DNA from: an uncultured Verrucomicrobia subdivision 3 bacterium
GTDB lineage: Bacteria; Verrucomicrobiota; Verrucomicrobiae; Limisphaerales; UBA11358
DNA: 5,966 nucleotides
Assembly: GCA_903921455.1 (NCBI GenBank)
Contig: CAIXPZ010000098.1
Location: 1 to 5,966, forward strand
Direction of reading: 5' to 3'
Shown here one piece after another: positions 1 to 5,966 of this stretch. Each line of letters starts with the position of its first letter. The stretch's first letter is position 1. The position numbers and the translations under genes were made by a program. The notes under the pieces are model-generated. The model was not told the DNA's origin. It saw only the letters and a program-made list of their open reading frames with translations, and ran no database searches.

Positions 1-134
1 TCGAAGCTCCCCCTCCTGCTGCTTCTACCTCGAAGCGGAATCAACAGCTTGACGGAGACCTGAAAATCCAGTTCCCTTTGCTCGGAAGGTGAGGCACTTT
101 TCGAGCGCCACCCGCCGCACTTTTCAACCGCCGT
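1..134. other. Non-coding stretch downstream of the pilin gene
   Basis: No gene is recognisable here. Read on the minus strand as a continuation of the pilin gene, none of the three frames contains the C-terminal His...Asp-Gly-His type motif expected for that family. On the plus strand a frame is open from base 1 to a TGA at 61-63, but it gives only about 20 leucine-rich residues with no family signal. A short direct repeat, GCACTTTTC, occurs at 94-102 and 117-125. A 5-bp hairpin, GCTTC/GAAGC, lies at 21-36. No terminator with a T-run follows the pilin stop. Confidence 0.5.
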
Positions 135-734
135 TTACAAATAGTTCATGGTGGAGATTTGCGGAACATTCTGGTCATAGGATTCATCACCTACAAAGAA
201 AGTGTCCGTCGCCCTGATCACGCAGCTTAACTTCTCGGTTTGGGGGGACGCGAGATTAGGGTCTGCAACGGTGTATTGATTCATGGCATAACTGATGGGC
301 CATGGGTTTGCCGGCCAAGGCCCCGGGGGCGGAATTGATGGATTGTTGAGCGGTTCCAACAGGCGGGTAGGGCAGGCAAAAACACCTTGTGCAAAATTAC
401 TGTTTGTTGTCGCCACACCGGCACTAAAACTGGCGTTCTTGATGTAGGGCGTGATCAGGACATAAAAATTATTTGTATTCGGGTTGGGGTCGTTCCACCA
501 AGCAAAAGGCAAGTGGTCGCCCTGATCGTCCGCATACATGATCCCGGCCAGGCCAATCTGTTTGAGGTTGCTTTTACAGAGAATGGCTTTGGCGCGATTT
601 TTGGCAGCGCTCAAGGCCGGCAGCAGCATGGCTGCCAAAATGGCGATAATCGCGATGACCACCAGCAGTTCAATCAGAGTAAAGCCAACCAATCTAGTCG
701 GGCGTGTCTTAACTTTAACCATTTCAATCCGCAT
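135..734 (-). CDS. Type IV pilin-like / pseudopilin protein (DUF1559-like), probably C-terminally shortened
   Basis: From the ATG at 734 the product is 199 residues. It has a 17-residue basic leader ending in Gly17, then FTLIELLVV..., so prepilin peptidase should cut between Gly17 and Phe18 and leave Glu22 as the conserved fifth residue of the mature protein. Residues 18-40 form the hydrophobic N-terminal helix. After it come the CxxNLKQIG...YADDQGD block (Cys53) and a FACP block (Cys121), as in the many pilin-like proteins of Verrucomicrobiota and Planctomycetes. The open frame extends to an ATG at 827, but that would give a 48-residue leader; an ATG at 722 is also possible (13-residue leader). 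No Shine-Dalgarno sequence precedes any of these. The protein stops at ...STMNYL, before the usual terminal region carrying the Asp-Gly-His motif. It follows the response regulator by 196 bases on the same strand. Its role could be pseudopilus subunit, surface protein or adhesin; none is shown. Confidence 0.85.
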   Translation of the reverse strand: MRIEMVKVKTRPTRLVGFTLIELLVVIAIIAILAAMLLPALSAAKNRAKAILCKSNLKQIGLAGIMYADDQGDHLPFAWWNDPNPNTNNFYVLITPYIKNASFSAGVATTNSNFAQGVFACPTRLLEPLNNPSIPPPGPWPANPWPISYAMNQYTVADPNLASPQTEKLSCVIRATDTFFVGDESYDQNVPQISTMNYL

Positions 735-744
735 ATCGTTCGTT

Positions 745-773
745 TTGTTAATTTTTGCAGTCAAAAATGACAA
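745..773 (-). promoter_or_regulatory. Candidate sigma-70-type promoter for the pilin gene
   Basis: On the minus strand TTGTCA (768-773, five of six matches to TTGACA) is followed after exactly 17 bases by TAACAA (745-750, a weak -10). Transcription would begin only about 3-5 bases before the ATG at 734, giving a nearly leaderless mRNA. That would fit the missing Shine-Dalgarno, or instead favour the ATG at 722. The surrounding stretch is AT-rich compared with the genes. The -10 match is poor, so this is a suggestion only. Confidence 0.3.
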
Positions 774-838
774 CCTAGAATTTGTCCGGTTTGGATTTAT
801 TGGGTTCAAGATGGAACAAATTAGCATGGTTTGATGAG

Positions 839-879
839 TCCGCCTATACGCCTAAAGGGGTGTATTTTGAGGAGGCGGA
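839..879. repeat. Inverted repeat with overlapping direct repeat between regulator and pilin genes
   Basis: TCCGCCT (839-845) and AGGCGGA (873-879) are a perfect 7-bp inverted repeat around a 27-base loop. CGCCTA is also tandemly repeated at 841-846 and 849-854, so the single AGGCG arm could pair with either copy. The structure lies in the 196-base gap between the regulator stop (931) and the pilin start (734). No T-run follows it on the minus strand, so a simple intrinsic terminator is unlikely. Confidence 0.45.
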
Positions 880-930
880 ATTTATCGACAGCGAGCCAAT
901 GAAAAAGCCCGTGTCAAAAAGCGGCCACAA

Positions 931-1641
931 TCAGGCCAGATATTTGGCCATTGCTTCGCTCCGGGAATGGACATGCAATTTTCGGTAGATGTGTCGCGTA
1001 TTCATCTTGACGGTGTCAATGCTCAAGGAGAGGTGGTCGGCGACTTCCTTGTAGCTCGCTCCCTGAGCCAGCCATTCCAGCACCTGTTTTTCGCGGGGTG
1101 TAAGCATGTCAAGGGTAGAGGCTCGTTCGTCGCCCTTCTGGTTGAAATATTCCACCATCTCGCGGGCAATGTGGTCAGTCAGCGGGGTGCCGCCCTCCTG
1201 CACTTGCCGGATGGCCTCGATCAATTCTTTCGTCGTGGTGCGCTTGAGCAGGTAACCGCGCGCTCCGGCCAGTAATGAATTGAAGATTTGTTCGGTTTCC
1301 TCATACACCGTGAGCATCAGAAATTGCACCTCTGGGCAGAGTTTCTTGAGTCGCCGGACGCATTGGACTCCGTCCATGTCCGGCAGATTGATGTCCATCA
1401 GCACCACGTCCGGCAGGAGCGTGGGAATGTCCTGCAAGGCGGCTTCCGCCGAATGGAAAGAACTCAAGCACAAAAATCCCGGGGCCTCTCCAATCTCCCG
1501 CGCGAGGCGGGTTCGCAACCAGTTGTCGTCCTCGACAATCGCCACTCGAATCAGGGATTGCGTATCGGTTTTTCTTGCCGACCTGACCGCCGGTATGGGC
1601 GTTTCTAAATTCGTGTTCACGCGTTTAGTTTGCGGCTTCAT
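931..1641 (-). CDS. NarL/FixJ-family response regulator (REC + LuxR-type HTH)
   Basis: The 236-residue product is a cytoplasmic DNA-binding response regulator. Residues 1-30 are a polar, basic extension of no known function. Residues about 31-150 form a receiver domain with every key residue present: acidic pocket Glu37-Asp38-Asp39, phospho-acceptor Asp83 in LMDINLP, Thr111 and Lys133. Residues about 180-232 form a LuxR/GerE helix-turn-helix, with LTPREKQVLEWLAQG, the recognition segment SIDTVKMNTRHIYRKL and the closing SRSEA. Length and order are those of NarL/FixJ proteins. The ATG at 1641 lies 10 bases after the TGA of the histidine kinase, with no Shine-Dalgarno between them, so translational coupling to the kinase is likely. 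The kinase is a HisKA_3 type, which characteristically pairs with this regulator class, so they are almost certainly partners. The target promoters cannot be deduced. Confidence 0.96.
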   Translation of the reverse strand: MKPQTKRVNTNLETPIPAVRSARKTDTQSLIRVAIVEDDNWLRTRLAREIGEAPGFLCLSSFHSAEAALQDIPTLLPDVVLMDINLPDMDGVQCVRRLKKLCPEVQFLMLTVYEETEQIFNSLLAGARGYLLKRTTTKELIEAIRQVQEGGTPLTDHIAREMVEYFNQKGDERASTLDMLTPREKQVLEWLAQGASYKEVADHLSLSIDTVKMNTRHIYRKLHVHSRSEAMAKYLA

Positions 1642-1651
1642 GGTGGATAAA

Positions 1652-4600
1652 TCAATATACCCGAATAGGTGTATCCGGACCGATCGGAAATTGCAGGGGC
1701 AACTGAAATGTCACCTTGGTTCCCTGACTTGGCGCGCTCTCCACCTGGCAGTGGCCGCCCACGGACTTCAGCCGTTGCCGCATGTTGTCCAAGCCGTCGG
1801 CCCCGGTCTGGCTCGTTGCTGGCGTAAAGCCGCAACCGTCGTCCTCCACCACCAACTTCAGTTGGTGAGGCTGCAAAACCAGAACCAGCCGGATGCAGCG
1901 GGGATGACCATGCTTGACGGCATTATTCAAAGCCTCCTTGAAAGCCATAAATAAATTATGGCGGATTTCGGTGGAGATGGGCAAAGCCTGCAGGTCCACC
2001 GGCATATCCAAATGGTATGAAATTCCCGCTGGACGCAGGAAATCGCGGGTGTAATGGATGAGGTAACTGATGGCTCTCTTCAGCGTGTCATTGCGCGGGT
2101 TGATGGCCCAGACAATTTCATCCATGGACTGCAACATTTCCCGCGTGGTATCGGCAACTCCTTGGATGAGCGGTTGGGCCGACGCCGTCATGCCGGGTTC
2201 ACGTCCCAGCAAATCAGTCTGCATTCCGATCTTGGTGAGGTTGGCACCGACCAGATCGTGGATGTCGCGGGCGATGCGCGTGCGTTCCAGTTCCAAGGCG
2301 TTCTGCCGCTCCAGCACCTGCATTCGGGCGCGGTAGCGGCGGCGCTGGACGGTCAGCACCGCGCCGAGAATGCCTGCCAGCCCCGTCGCGCCCGCCGCCA
2401 CCTTGAACCACCACGTCTGCCAGAAATACGGCAACACCGTAAGTTTGATGGCCGCGCCGGTTTCGTTCCACACGCCGTCATTGTTGCAGGCCTGCACTTG
2501 GAACTCATAATCTCCCGGCAGCACGAAGCTGTAGCTGACGGAGCGACGACTGCTTTCGGATACCCAATCCTTCTCCAGCCCGGCGAGTCGCCACTTGAAC
2601 CGCACCTTGTCCGGCGACGTGAAGCTCAACGCCGTGAATTTGAAGTCGAGATAATGCCGGCCCGGTGGAATCTTCAGCCGCACCGGCAGACGGACGGCAT
2701 GACTCTCTGTCGGTTGCCCGTCTCTAGCCAGACGTTGATCATCCACGGAGATTTCCTCAATCACCACCGGCGGTGGCAGCGTGTTGAACGACAGTTTTTC
2801 GGGATCCGTCCATATCGCTCCCTTGACCGTGGCAAACCACAGATGCCCGTCCCGACTGCGCCAGCACGCCGGCTGGCTGCCAGCCGAACATTCCACCGTC
2901 GGCAGACCGTCAATCTTCCCGTAAGTGGTAAACTGCACAAAATTCGTCTCACGGCGGGCAAACTGGTTCAACGCCGCCTTGCTCACCCGCGTGATGCCGC
3001 TGCGCGTGCCCAGCCACAACTGCCCGCGACCATCCTCCAAAATCTGGCTGACGTATTCGTTGGGCAAACCTTCACGCAGGTTGAAGCGGGTAAACTGGCC
3101 GGCTTGAAAACGCAACAACCCACCGCCCAGCGAACCAATCCAAATCACGCCCTCGTCATCCGCATACAACGCCGAAAAACGTTCGCCCCCGATCTGCGCG
3201 CCGAGATTTTGGTTCAAAAACGGTTTCACACCTTCCTCCGACCTCGCCGCCACCGCCACCGTCTGCGGGTCCGTGGGGCTGTCCTTCGGCCAGTAGGAGA
3301 TAAATTTTCCGTTCTGGTAGCGGCGCAATTCGCCAAGCGCCGTCCCGATCCAAAGATTGCCCGACTTGTCCTCCGTGATCGCCGTCACAAACGCCGGCGG
3401 AAAACCATCCGCCACCATGAAGCGTTTCAACTTTTCCTGTTCCCAGCAGAATAAGCCGAACTCGCTCCCGATCCAGATGCGACCCGCCCGATCCTTGTAA
3501 ATGACCCGCGCCACCGTGCCGATGTCGTCCGCCGGAAACGGCCGGCTGAACTTTTCATTTTCCAGCGTCACCACGCCGTTTTGCACGCTGCCCACCCACA
3601 ATCGGCCCGCATCATCGGGACAAACCGTGATTTCGCGCCCCACCGTATTTTCAGTCAGCGGGATGAAGTTGGTGAACTCCCCGTCGCGCCAGCGCAGCAG
3701 GGTGTTCCCGGAAGTGCCGAACCACATCGCGCCCATCGGGTCTTCGCAAATGGAAAGATCCACTAGGTGCGTCTTTCCTCCTGTAGGCCAAACCGTATGA
3801 AACGTCCTCACCCGCACGCACGCAAGGCCGCCGCCGTCAAGACCAAGCCACACGTTGCCTTCATGATCCTCGAGCCAGCATTCCACCAGCGCGTTGGGCA
3901 AACCCTGCGACTCCCGCACCCGCGAAACCTGGCCGTTCGCGTCGGCATGCCATAACCCATCCCCGTAATGCAACACCCACAATCCGCCACGGGAATCACC
4001 AAAAAGGCTCCACGTCATACCCAACGGACTCATGGGGAAAGAGGATAATCGTGGTCCTTCACCGTCCCAAGATTCCACCCGCGCCACCCATTGTTGATCC
4101 TGGTATTTTCGGAATCCGAGATTGCTCCACACCCACAGCGTCCCGTCTGGACACGCGCATATTTGGTTTACGGTCAAATCTGGCTCGCCATTCGTCGGCG
4201 TCATGTCCACGAATCTGGTGCCATCCCACCGGGCAAGTTCTTTGTCCGTGCCGACCCAGAGTCGTCCGGCTGCGTCAGTGATGAGCGCGTTGATTTGCCG
4301 GCCGCGCAACCCCGGTGGATTCGGCACGCGCACACACTGGTTGCTGCGAACCTGGCCGAGATGGTTGTCTTCAGTTCGATACCAAATCACGCCTTGCGGA
4401 TCGGCACACGCGGAAGATTTAAAGCCGGCGTCGGGCAGTTGAAGCGTCGTCCAGCGATTTGTTCCACCGGTGTGCAACCCGCGAAGCAGCCAGCCGGCAA
4501 AGGAGGAAAGCACCACGGAATTGGTTTCGGATGAAACCACTCCGCCCAACCAAGCCTGCGGCATTTCAAAGTTCTGCCGCTCGAAGCGAAACCGCCCGTC

Positions 4601-4984
4601 GCGATAGGAAGTCAGCGCGCCATTCACCGTGCCCACCCACAACGTCCCCTGCGAATCTACTAACAGCTTTTGGATTTCAATGGAACGCAGTTCCGGCGTA
4701 TTGCCTGGATTAAAGTTCACAAACCGAACCCCATCAAACCGCGCCAACCCGCCAAACAACGTGCCCACCCACAAATAACCATCCGGCGTCTGCGCGATGC
4801 TCGACACCGTGCTGTGCGGCAAACCCGAATCCACGTCCCATACCTGCACCAAAAAATCCTCCGTCGCCGCCGCCCGGAGCGCTGGCGTGCCAAGCGCAAA
4901 AATCAGCAGGGCCAGCGCCACGCAACGATTAAGAAATGACCAGAGATTCAGCACACAACCAAAGCTATAGCAGCCAACCCGCAA
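1652..4984 (-). CDS. Sensor histidine kinase with double beta-propeller (Reg_prop), Y_Y_Y and HisKA_3/HATPase domains
   Basis: This 1110-residue membrane kinase senses something outside the cytoplasm. Residues 18-40 look like a signal peptide ending in ALRAAA. From about 50 to 735 there are 14 clear Reg_prop repeats with a (L/I)W(V/I)G-type core; the Trp residues are near 72, 116, 201, 243, 284, 336, 379, 421, 463, 504, 545, 615, 657 and 716. A degenerate extra blade may sit near 157. This suggests two seven-bladed propellers. Residues about 775-850 match a Y_Y_Y domain, followed by one transmembrane helix (about 858-879) and a basic coiled linker. The HisKA_3 motif RTRIARDIHD gives phospho-acceptor His909. 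The HATPase has an N box (EALNN, 1017-1021), DDGCGF (1048-1053), GADGLDNM (1061-1068) and a final SQGTKVTF. All catalytic motifs are intact. The frame has no early ATG: a stop lies at 4994-4996, the first usable start is TTG at 4984, and GTG at 4954 would also leave a good signal peptide. There is no receiver or AraC domain, so it is not a one-protein hybrid system; the partner is the adjacent regulator. The ligand is unknown. Confidence 0.95.
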   Translation of the reverse strand: MRVGCYSFGCVLNLWSFLNRCVALALLIFALGTPALRAAATEDFLVQVWDVDSGLPHSTVSSIAQTPDGYLWVGTLFGGLARFDGVRFVNFNPGNTPELRSIEIQKLLVDSQGTLWVGTVNGALTSYRDGRFRFERQNFEMPQAWLGGVVSSETNSVVLSSFAGWLLRGLHTGGTNRWTTLQLPDAGFKSSACADPQGVIWYRTEDNHLGQVRSNQCVRVPNPPGLRGRQINALITDAAGRLWVGTDKELARWDGTRFVDMTPTNGEPDLTVNQICACPDGTLWVWSNLGFRKYQDQQWVARVESWDGEGPRLSSFPMSPLGMTWSLFGDSRGGLWVLHYGDGLWHADANGQVSRVRESQGLPNALVECWLEDHEGNVWLGLDGGGLACVRVRTFHTVWPTGGKTHLVDLSICEDPMGAMWFGTSGNTLLRWRDGEFTNFIPLTENTVGREITVCPDDAGRLWVGSVQNGVVTLENEKFSRPFPADDIGTVARVIYKDRAGRIWIGSEFGLFCWEQEKLKRFMVADGFPPAFVTAITEDKSGNLWIGTALGELRRYQNGKFISYWPKDSPTDPQTVAVAARSEEGVKPFLNQNLGAQIGGERFSALYADDEGVIWIGSLGGGLLRFQAGQFTRFNLREGLPNEYVSQILEDGRGQLWLGTRSGITRVSKAALNQFARRETNFVQFTTYGKIDGLPTVECSAGSQPACWRSRDGHLWFATVKGAIWTDPEKLSFNTLPPPVVIEEISVDDQRLARDGQPTESHAVRLPVRLKIPPGRHYLDFKFTALSFTSPDKVRFKWRLAGLEKDWVSESSRRSVSYSFVLPGDYEFQVQACNNDGVWNETGAAIKLTVLPYFWQTWWFKVAAGATGLAGILGAVLTVQRRRYRARMQVLERQNALELERTRIARDIHDLVGANLTKIGMQTDLLGREPGMTASAQPLIQGVADTTREMLQSMDEIVWAINPRNDTLKRAISYLIHYTRDFLRPAGISYHLDMPVDLQALPISTEIRHNLFMAFKEALNNAVKHGHPRCIRLVLVLQPHQLKLVVEDDGCGFTPATSQTGADGLDNMRQRLKSVGGHCQVESAPSQGTKVTFQLPLQFPIGPDTPIRVY

Positions 4985-5232
4985 TGTCGCAAGCTACCAC
5001 GGTTCACCATCCAATTGTTTCACGTTGATCAGCTGACTAAGAATCCAATAAAAAACCATGATTTTTTAAAAGTTGGACGCACAGGCAGCAGACACGCTAC
5101 CGCATCGCCCGCCGCCGTCCATTCCGAGTTGTTCACAAACGTGAGTCTGCCACACTCGCATGGACATTCGCTGTCCCACCTCCAACGGGTTCGGGACTGT
5201 TCACCAGATTTCTGAACGGATAAACTACACAC
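4985..5232. promoter_or_regulatory. Divergent intergenic region between the kinase and the cysteine-rich protein gene
   Basis: These 248 bases separate two divergently transcribed genes and should hold both promoters, but no strong -35/-10 pair was found on either strand. Around 5041-5075 the DNA is markedly AT-rich, with an A-run (5050-5055) and a T-run (5062-5067) that can pair. An imperfect 16-base palindrome with TCAGCTGA at its centre lies at 5025-5040, about 40 bases before the kinase start. GTTCAC occurs three times (5002-5007, 5131-5136, 5199-5204). The last copy is half of a GTTCA-N9-TGAAC dyad (5199-5217) ending 15 bases before the plus-strand ATG. A weak TTCACC-N15-TAAACT pair (5200-5226) is the only promoter-like match for that gene. 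Confidence 0.4.
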
Positions 5233-5712
5233 ATGAAACTCCAAGCATACGTCTTCTGCGGCTGTTACGAACATGGCCGGGTCAAGCGCCCGCCACCCGA
5301 CCCTGAAATCGTTGACGTGTCCACCAACGGCGACGTTGGTTGTCATTGCCCCACGCCAGCACAATACCAGGCATTCCTCAAGTGGCGCTACCGTGCCTGC
5401 CACCATCGGGATGGTTTAATCACGGGCGGTATTCTTGGCCATCGATTGCAAGTTGAGGTCATGCACAAGACCATGTTTCCTCACCGCCGCACTTTCCCGA
5501 TCTTCGTCCGCAAGGTGCTCGGCTGCAAACCGCAAACCCGATTCTCCCCTCTCACTCTCAAACAGGTCGAACAGCTTCAAATCGAACTTGCCCGCATGAA
5601 ACAATTTCACCTGTCCGACCGCAAGCACGATAACGAGCTACAATACTATCGCGGCCAGATGAGGCAACTCGTGCGAGCAGCCCTGAAATTTCAACAACCC
5701 ATCGCCATGTAG
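5233..5712 (+). CDS. Cysteine-rich hypothetical protein, 159 residues
   Basis: The function is not recognised. The overall pattern is an N-terminal FCGCYEHGR, a Pro-rich stretch, then GCHC, RACHH and LGH, followed by a FPIF..KVL segment and a C-terminal YYRGQMRQLVRAALKFQQPIAM end. It resembles a family of small bacterial hypothetical proteins I recall with the same FCxCxExGR...PP opening and YxRxQMxxLxxAA...P ending, but I cannot name it or confirm this without a search. Six cysteines are at 9, 11, 37, 39, 56 and 98; the two CxC pairs and Cys56-His57-His58 could bind a metal, which is inference. Residues about 105-155 look helical and amphipathic. There is no signal peptide or transmembrane segment, so it is probably cytoplasmic. 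The ATG at 5233 is the first in frame at this position and lacks a good Shine-Dalgarno (only a distant CGGA). The gene is transcribed away from the kinase and stands alone. Confidence 0.8.
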   Translation: MKLQAYVFCGCYEHGRVKRPPPDPEIVDVSTNGDVGCHCPTPAQYQAFLKWRYRACHHRDGLITGGILGHRLQVEVMHKTMFPHRRTFPIFVRKVLGCKPQTRFSPLTLKQVEQLQIELARMKQFHLSDRKHDNELQYYRGQMRQLVRAALKFQQPIAM

Positions 5713-5722
5713 TTCTGGCAAT

Positions 5723-5788
5723 TTCCCCCTTCGAAGAAACTTCCCCGCATCAATTCCCCCTTGCCGGACTCCGCCTTGAAACGGGGAA
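5723..5788. repeat. C-rich direct repeats with a shared complementary arm (hairpin)
   Basis: TTCCCCCTT occurs at 5723-5731 and again at 5754-5762, with a further TTCCCC at 5741-5746. One complementary arm, GGGGAA (5783-5788), can pair with any of the three copies. The nearest pairing gives TTCCCC/GGGGAA plus TT/AA around a single mismatch, with an inner CGG/CCG stem at 5765-5773. It starts 11 bases after the stop of the plus-strand gene. No T-run follows directly. It may be a 3' mRNA structure or part of a dispersed intergenic repeat. Confidence 0.4.
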
Positions 5789-5807
5789 GATTCTGCTGCC
5801 CATCGGC

Positions 5808-5878
5808 GCTCCCTCGTGAGTTTTTTTTCGCATCGTTTCGCAGGCTTCACTTTTGCTGCATAAACATCACGAGCGAGC
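5808..5878. repeat. Imperfect 12-bp inverted repeat with a T8 run in the loop
   Basis: Bases 5808-5819 and 5867-5878 are complementary at 11 of 12 positions, including a perfect CTCGTGA/TCACGAG core, and are separated by 47 bases. Eight T residues (5821-5828) follow almost directly after the left arm. No gene is seen here. The T-run has no stable stem immediately before it, so a standard terminator for the upstream gene is not clear. Confidence 0.4.
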
Positions 5879-5887
5879 CGGATTTTC

Positions 5888-5906
5888 AGGGGCGAATTCC
5901 GCCCTT
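5888..5906. repeat. Short GC-rich hairpin near the right edge
   Basis: AGGGGCG (5888-5894) pairs with CGCCCTT (5900-5906) over seven positions, one of them a G-T wobble, with the five-base loop AATTC. No T-run follows on either strand, so it is not an intrinsic terminator. The remaining bases to 5966 are A-rich and contain no gene that can be supported; they may be the upstream region of a gene beyond the window. Confidence 0.35.
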
Positions 5907-5966
5907 TGTGCGAGGTGAATCGAATCGAAAAAACATACTAAATTTGTTTGCGCCAGTGTTTTCCAA

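Noticed and set aside
59..69. CCTGAAAATCC at 59-69 and its reverse complement at 5880-5890, looking like terminal inverted repeats of the whole window
   Set aside because: An 11-base match within 6 kb on both strands is expected several times by chance, and similarity fades outside about 16 bases.
916..937. Possible terminator at the regulator stop: GGCC/GGCC stem followed by T5 on the minus strand
   Set aside because: The stem is only 4 bp and its loop contains the stop codon. GGCC is self-complementary, so such pairings are common by chance.
934..949. Palindrome GGCCA-N6-TGGCC at the end of the regulator gene
   Set aside because: It lies inside the coding sequence (AKYL codons) and has no T-run next to it; probably chance.
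782..988. A 68-codon open frame on the plus strand over the regulator-pilin gap
   Set aside because: No recognisable motif or start signal, and it runs into the 3' end of the response regulator on the opposite strand.
2054..3454. A 466-codon open frame on the plus strand opposite the kinase gene
   Set aside because: It lies wholly inside the kinase gene, whose domains are intact. Its translation is rich in Arg, His, Pro and Gln with no family signal, as expected for the antisense of GC-rich coding DNA.
4985..5005. Possible sigma-54 promoter (GG...GC) before the kinase
   Set aside because: The GG-to-GC spacing does not match the required 10 bases.
5029..5406. A 125-codon minus-strand frame overlapping the spacer and the start of the hypothetical gene
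   Set aside because: It is antisense to the better-supported gene at 5233-5712 and spans the AT-rich spacer, with no domain signal.
5638..5850. A 70-codon minus-strand frame at the right end
   Set aside because: It covers the C-rich repeats and the antisense of the upstream gene; its peptide looks like translated repeat DNA.

Overview
The window most likely comes from a member of Verrucomicrobiota, perhaps the Pedosphaera/Limisphaerales side. This is inferred from family resemblance, not from a search. Three things point there: a prepilin leader of the [22 protein letters not shown] type, which is very common in Verrucomicrobiota, Lentisphaerae and Planctomycetes; a large periplasmic double-propeller sensor kinase joined to a HisKA_3 core; and starts without clear Shine-Dalgarno sequences. 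No rRNA, tRNA, CRISPR array, transposase or integrase was seen.

Layout: three genes lie on the minus strand, read from right to left. The first, at 4984-1652, encodes a sensor histidine kinase of about 1110 residues. It has a signal peptide, about 14 Reg_prop propeller repeats, a Y_Y_Y domain, one transmembrane helix, and HisKA_3 plus HATPase domains. Ten bases after its stop comes a NarL/FixJ-type response regulator (1641-931), so the two form an operon-like kinase/regulator pair. After a gap of about 196 bases comes a short type IV pilin-like protein (734-135), which appears to lack the usual C-terminal end of its family. Positions 1-134 contain no recognisable gene.

On the right, a divergent spacer of 248 bases (4985-5232) separates the kinase from a plus-strand gene at 5233-5712. 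That gene encodes a cysteine-rich conserved-looking hypothetical protein of 159 residues. The last 254 bases are non-coding and hold several inverted repeats and C-rich repeats.

Working model: the kinase senses an extracytoplasmic ligand through its propellers, and the Y_Y_Y domain passes the signal across the membrane. The cytoplasmic His909 phosphorylates Asp83 of the regulator, which then binds DNA through its LuxR-type helix-turn-helix. The ligand and target genes cannot be read from this window. The pilin and the hypothetical protein are neighbours, with no shown functional link. I see no strong sign of a new multi-gene system. The best leads are the truncated pilin, the cysteine-rich protein, and the structured spacers.
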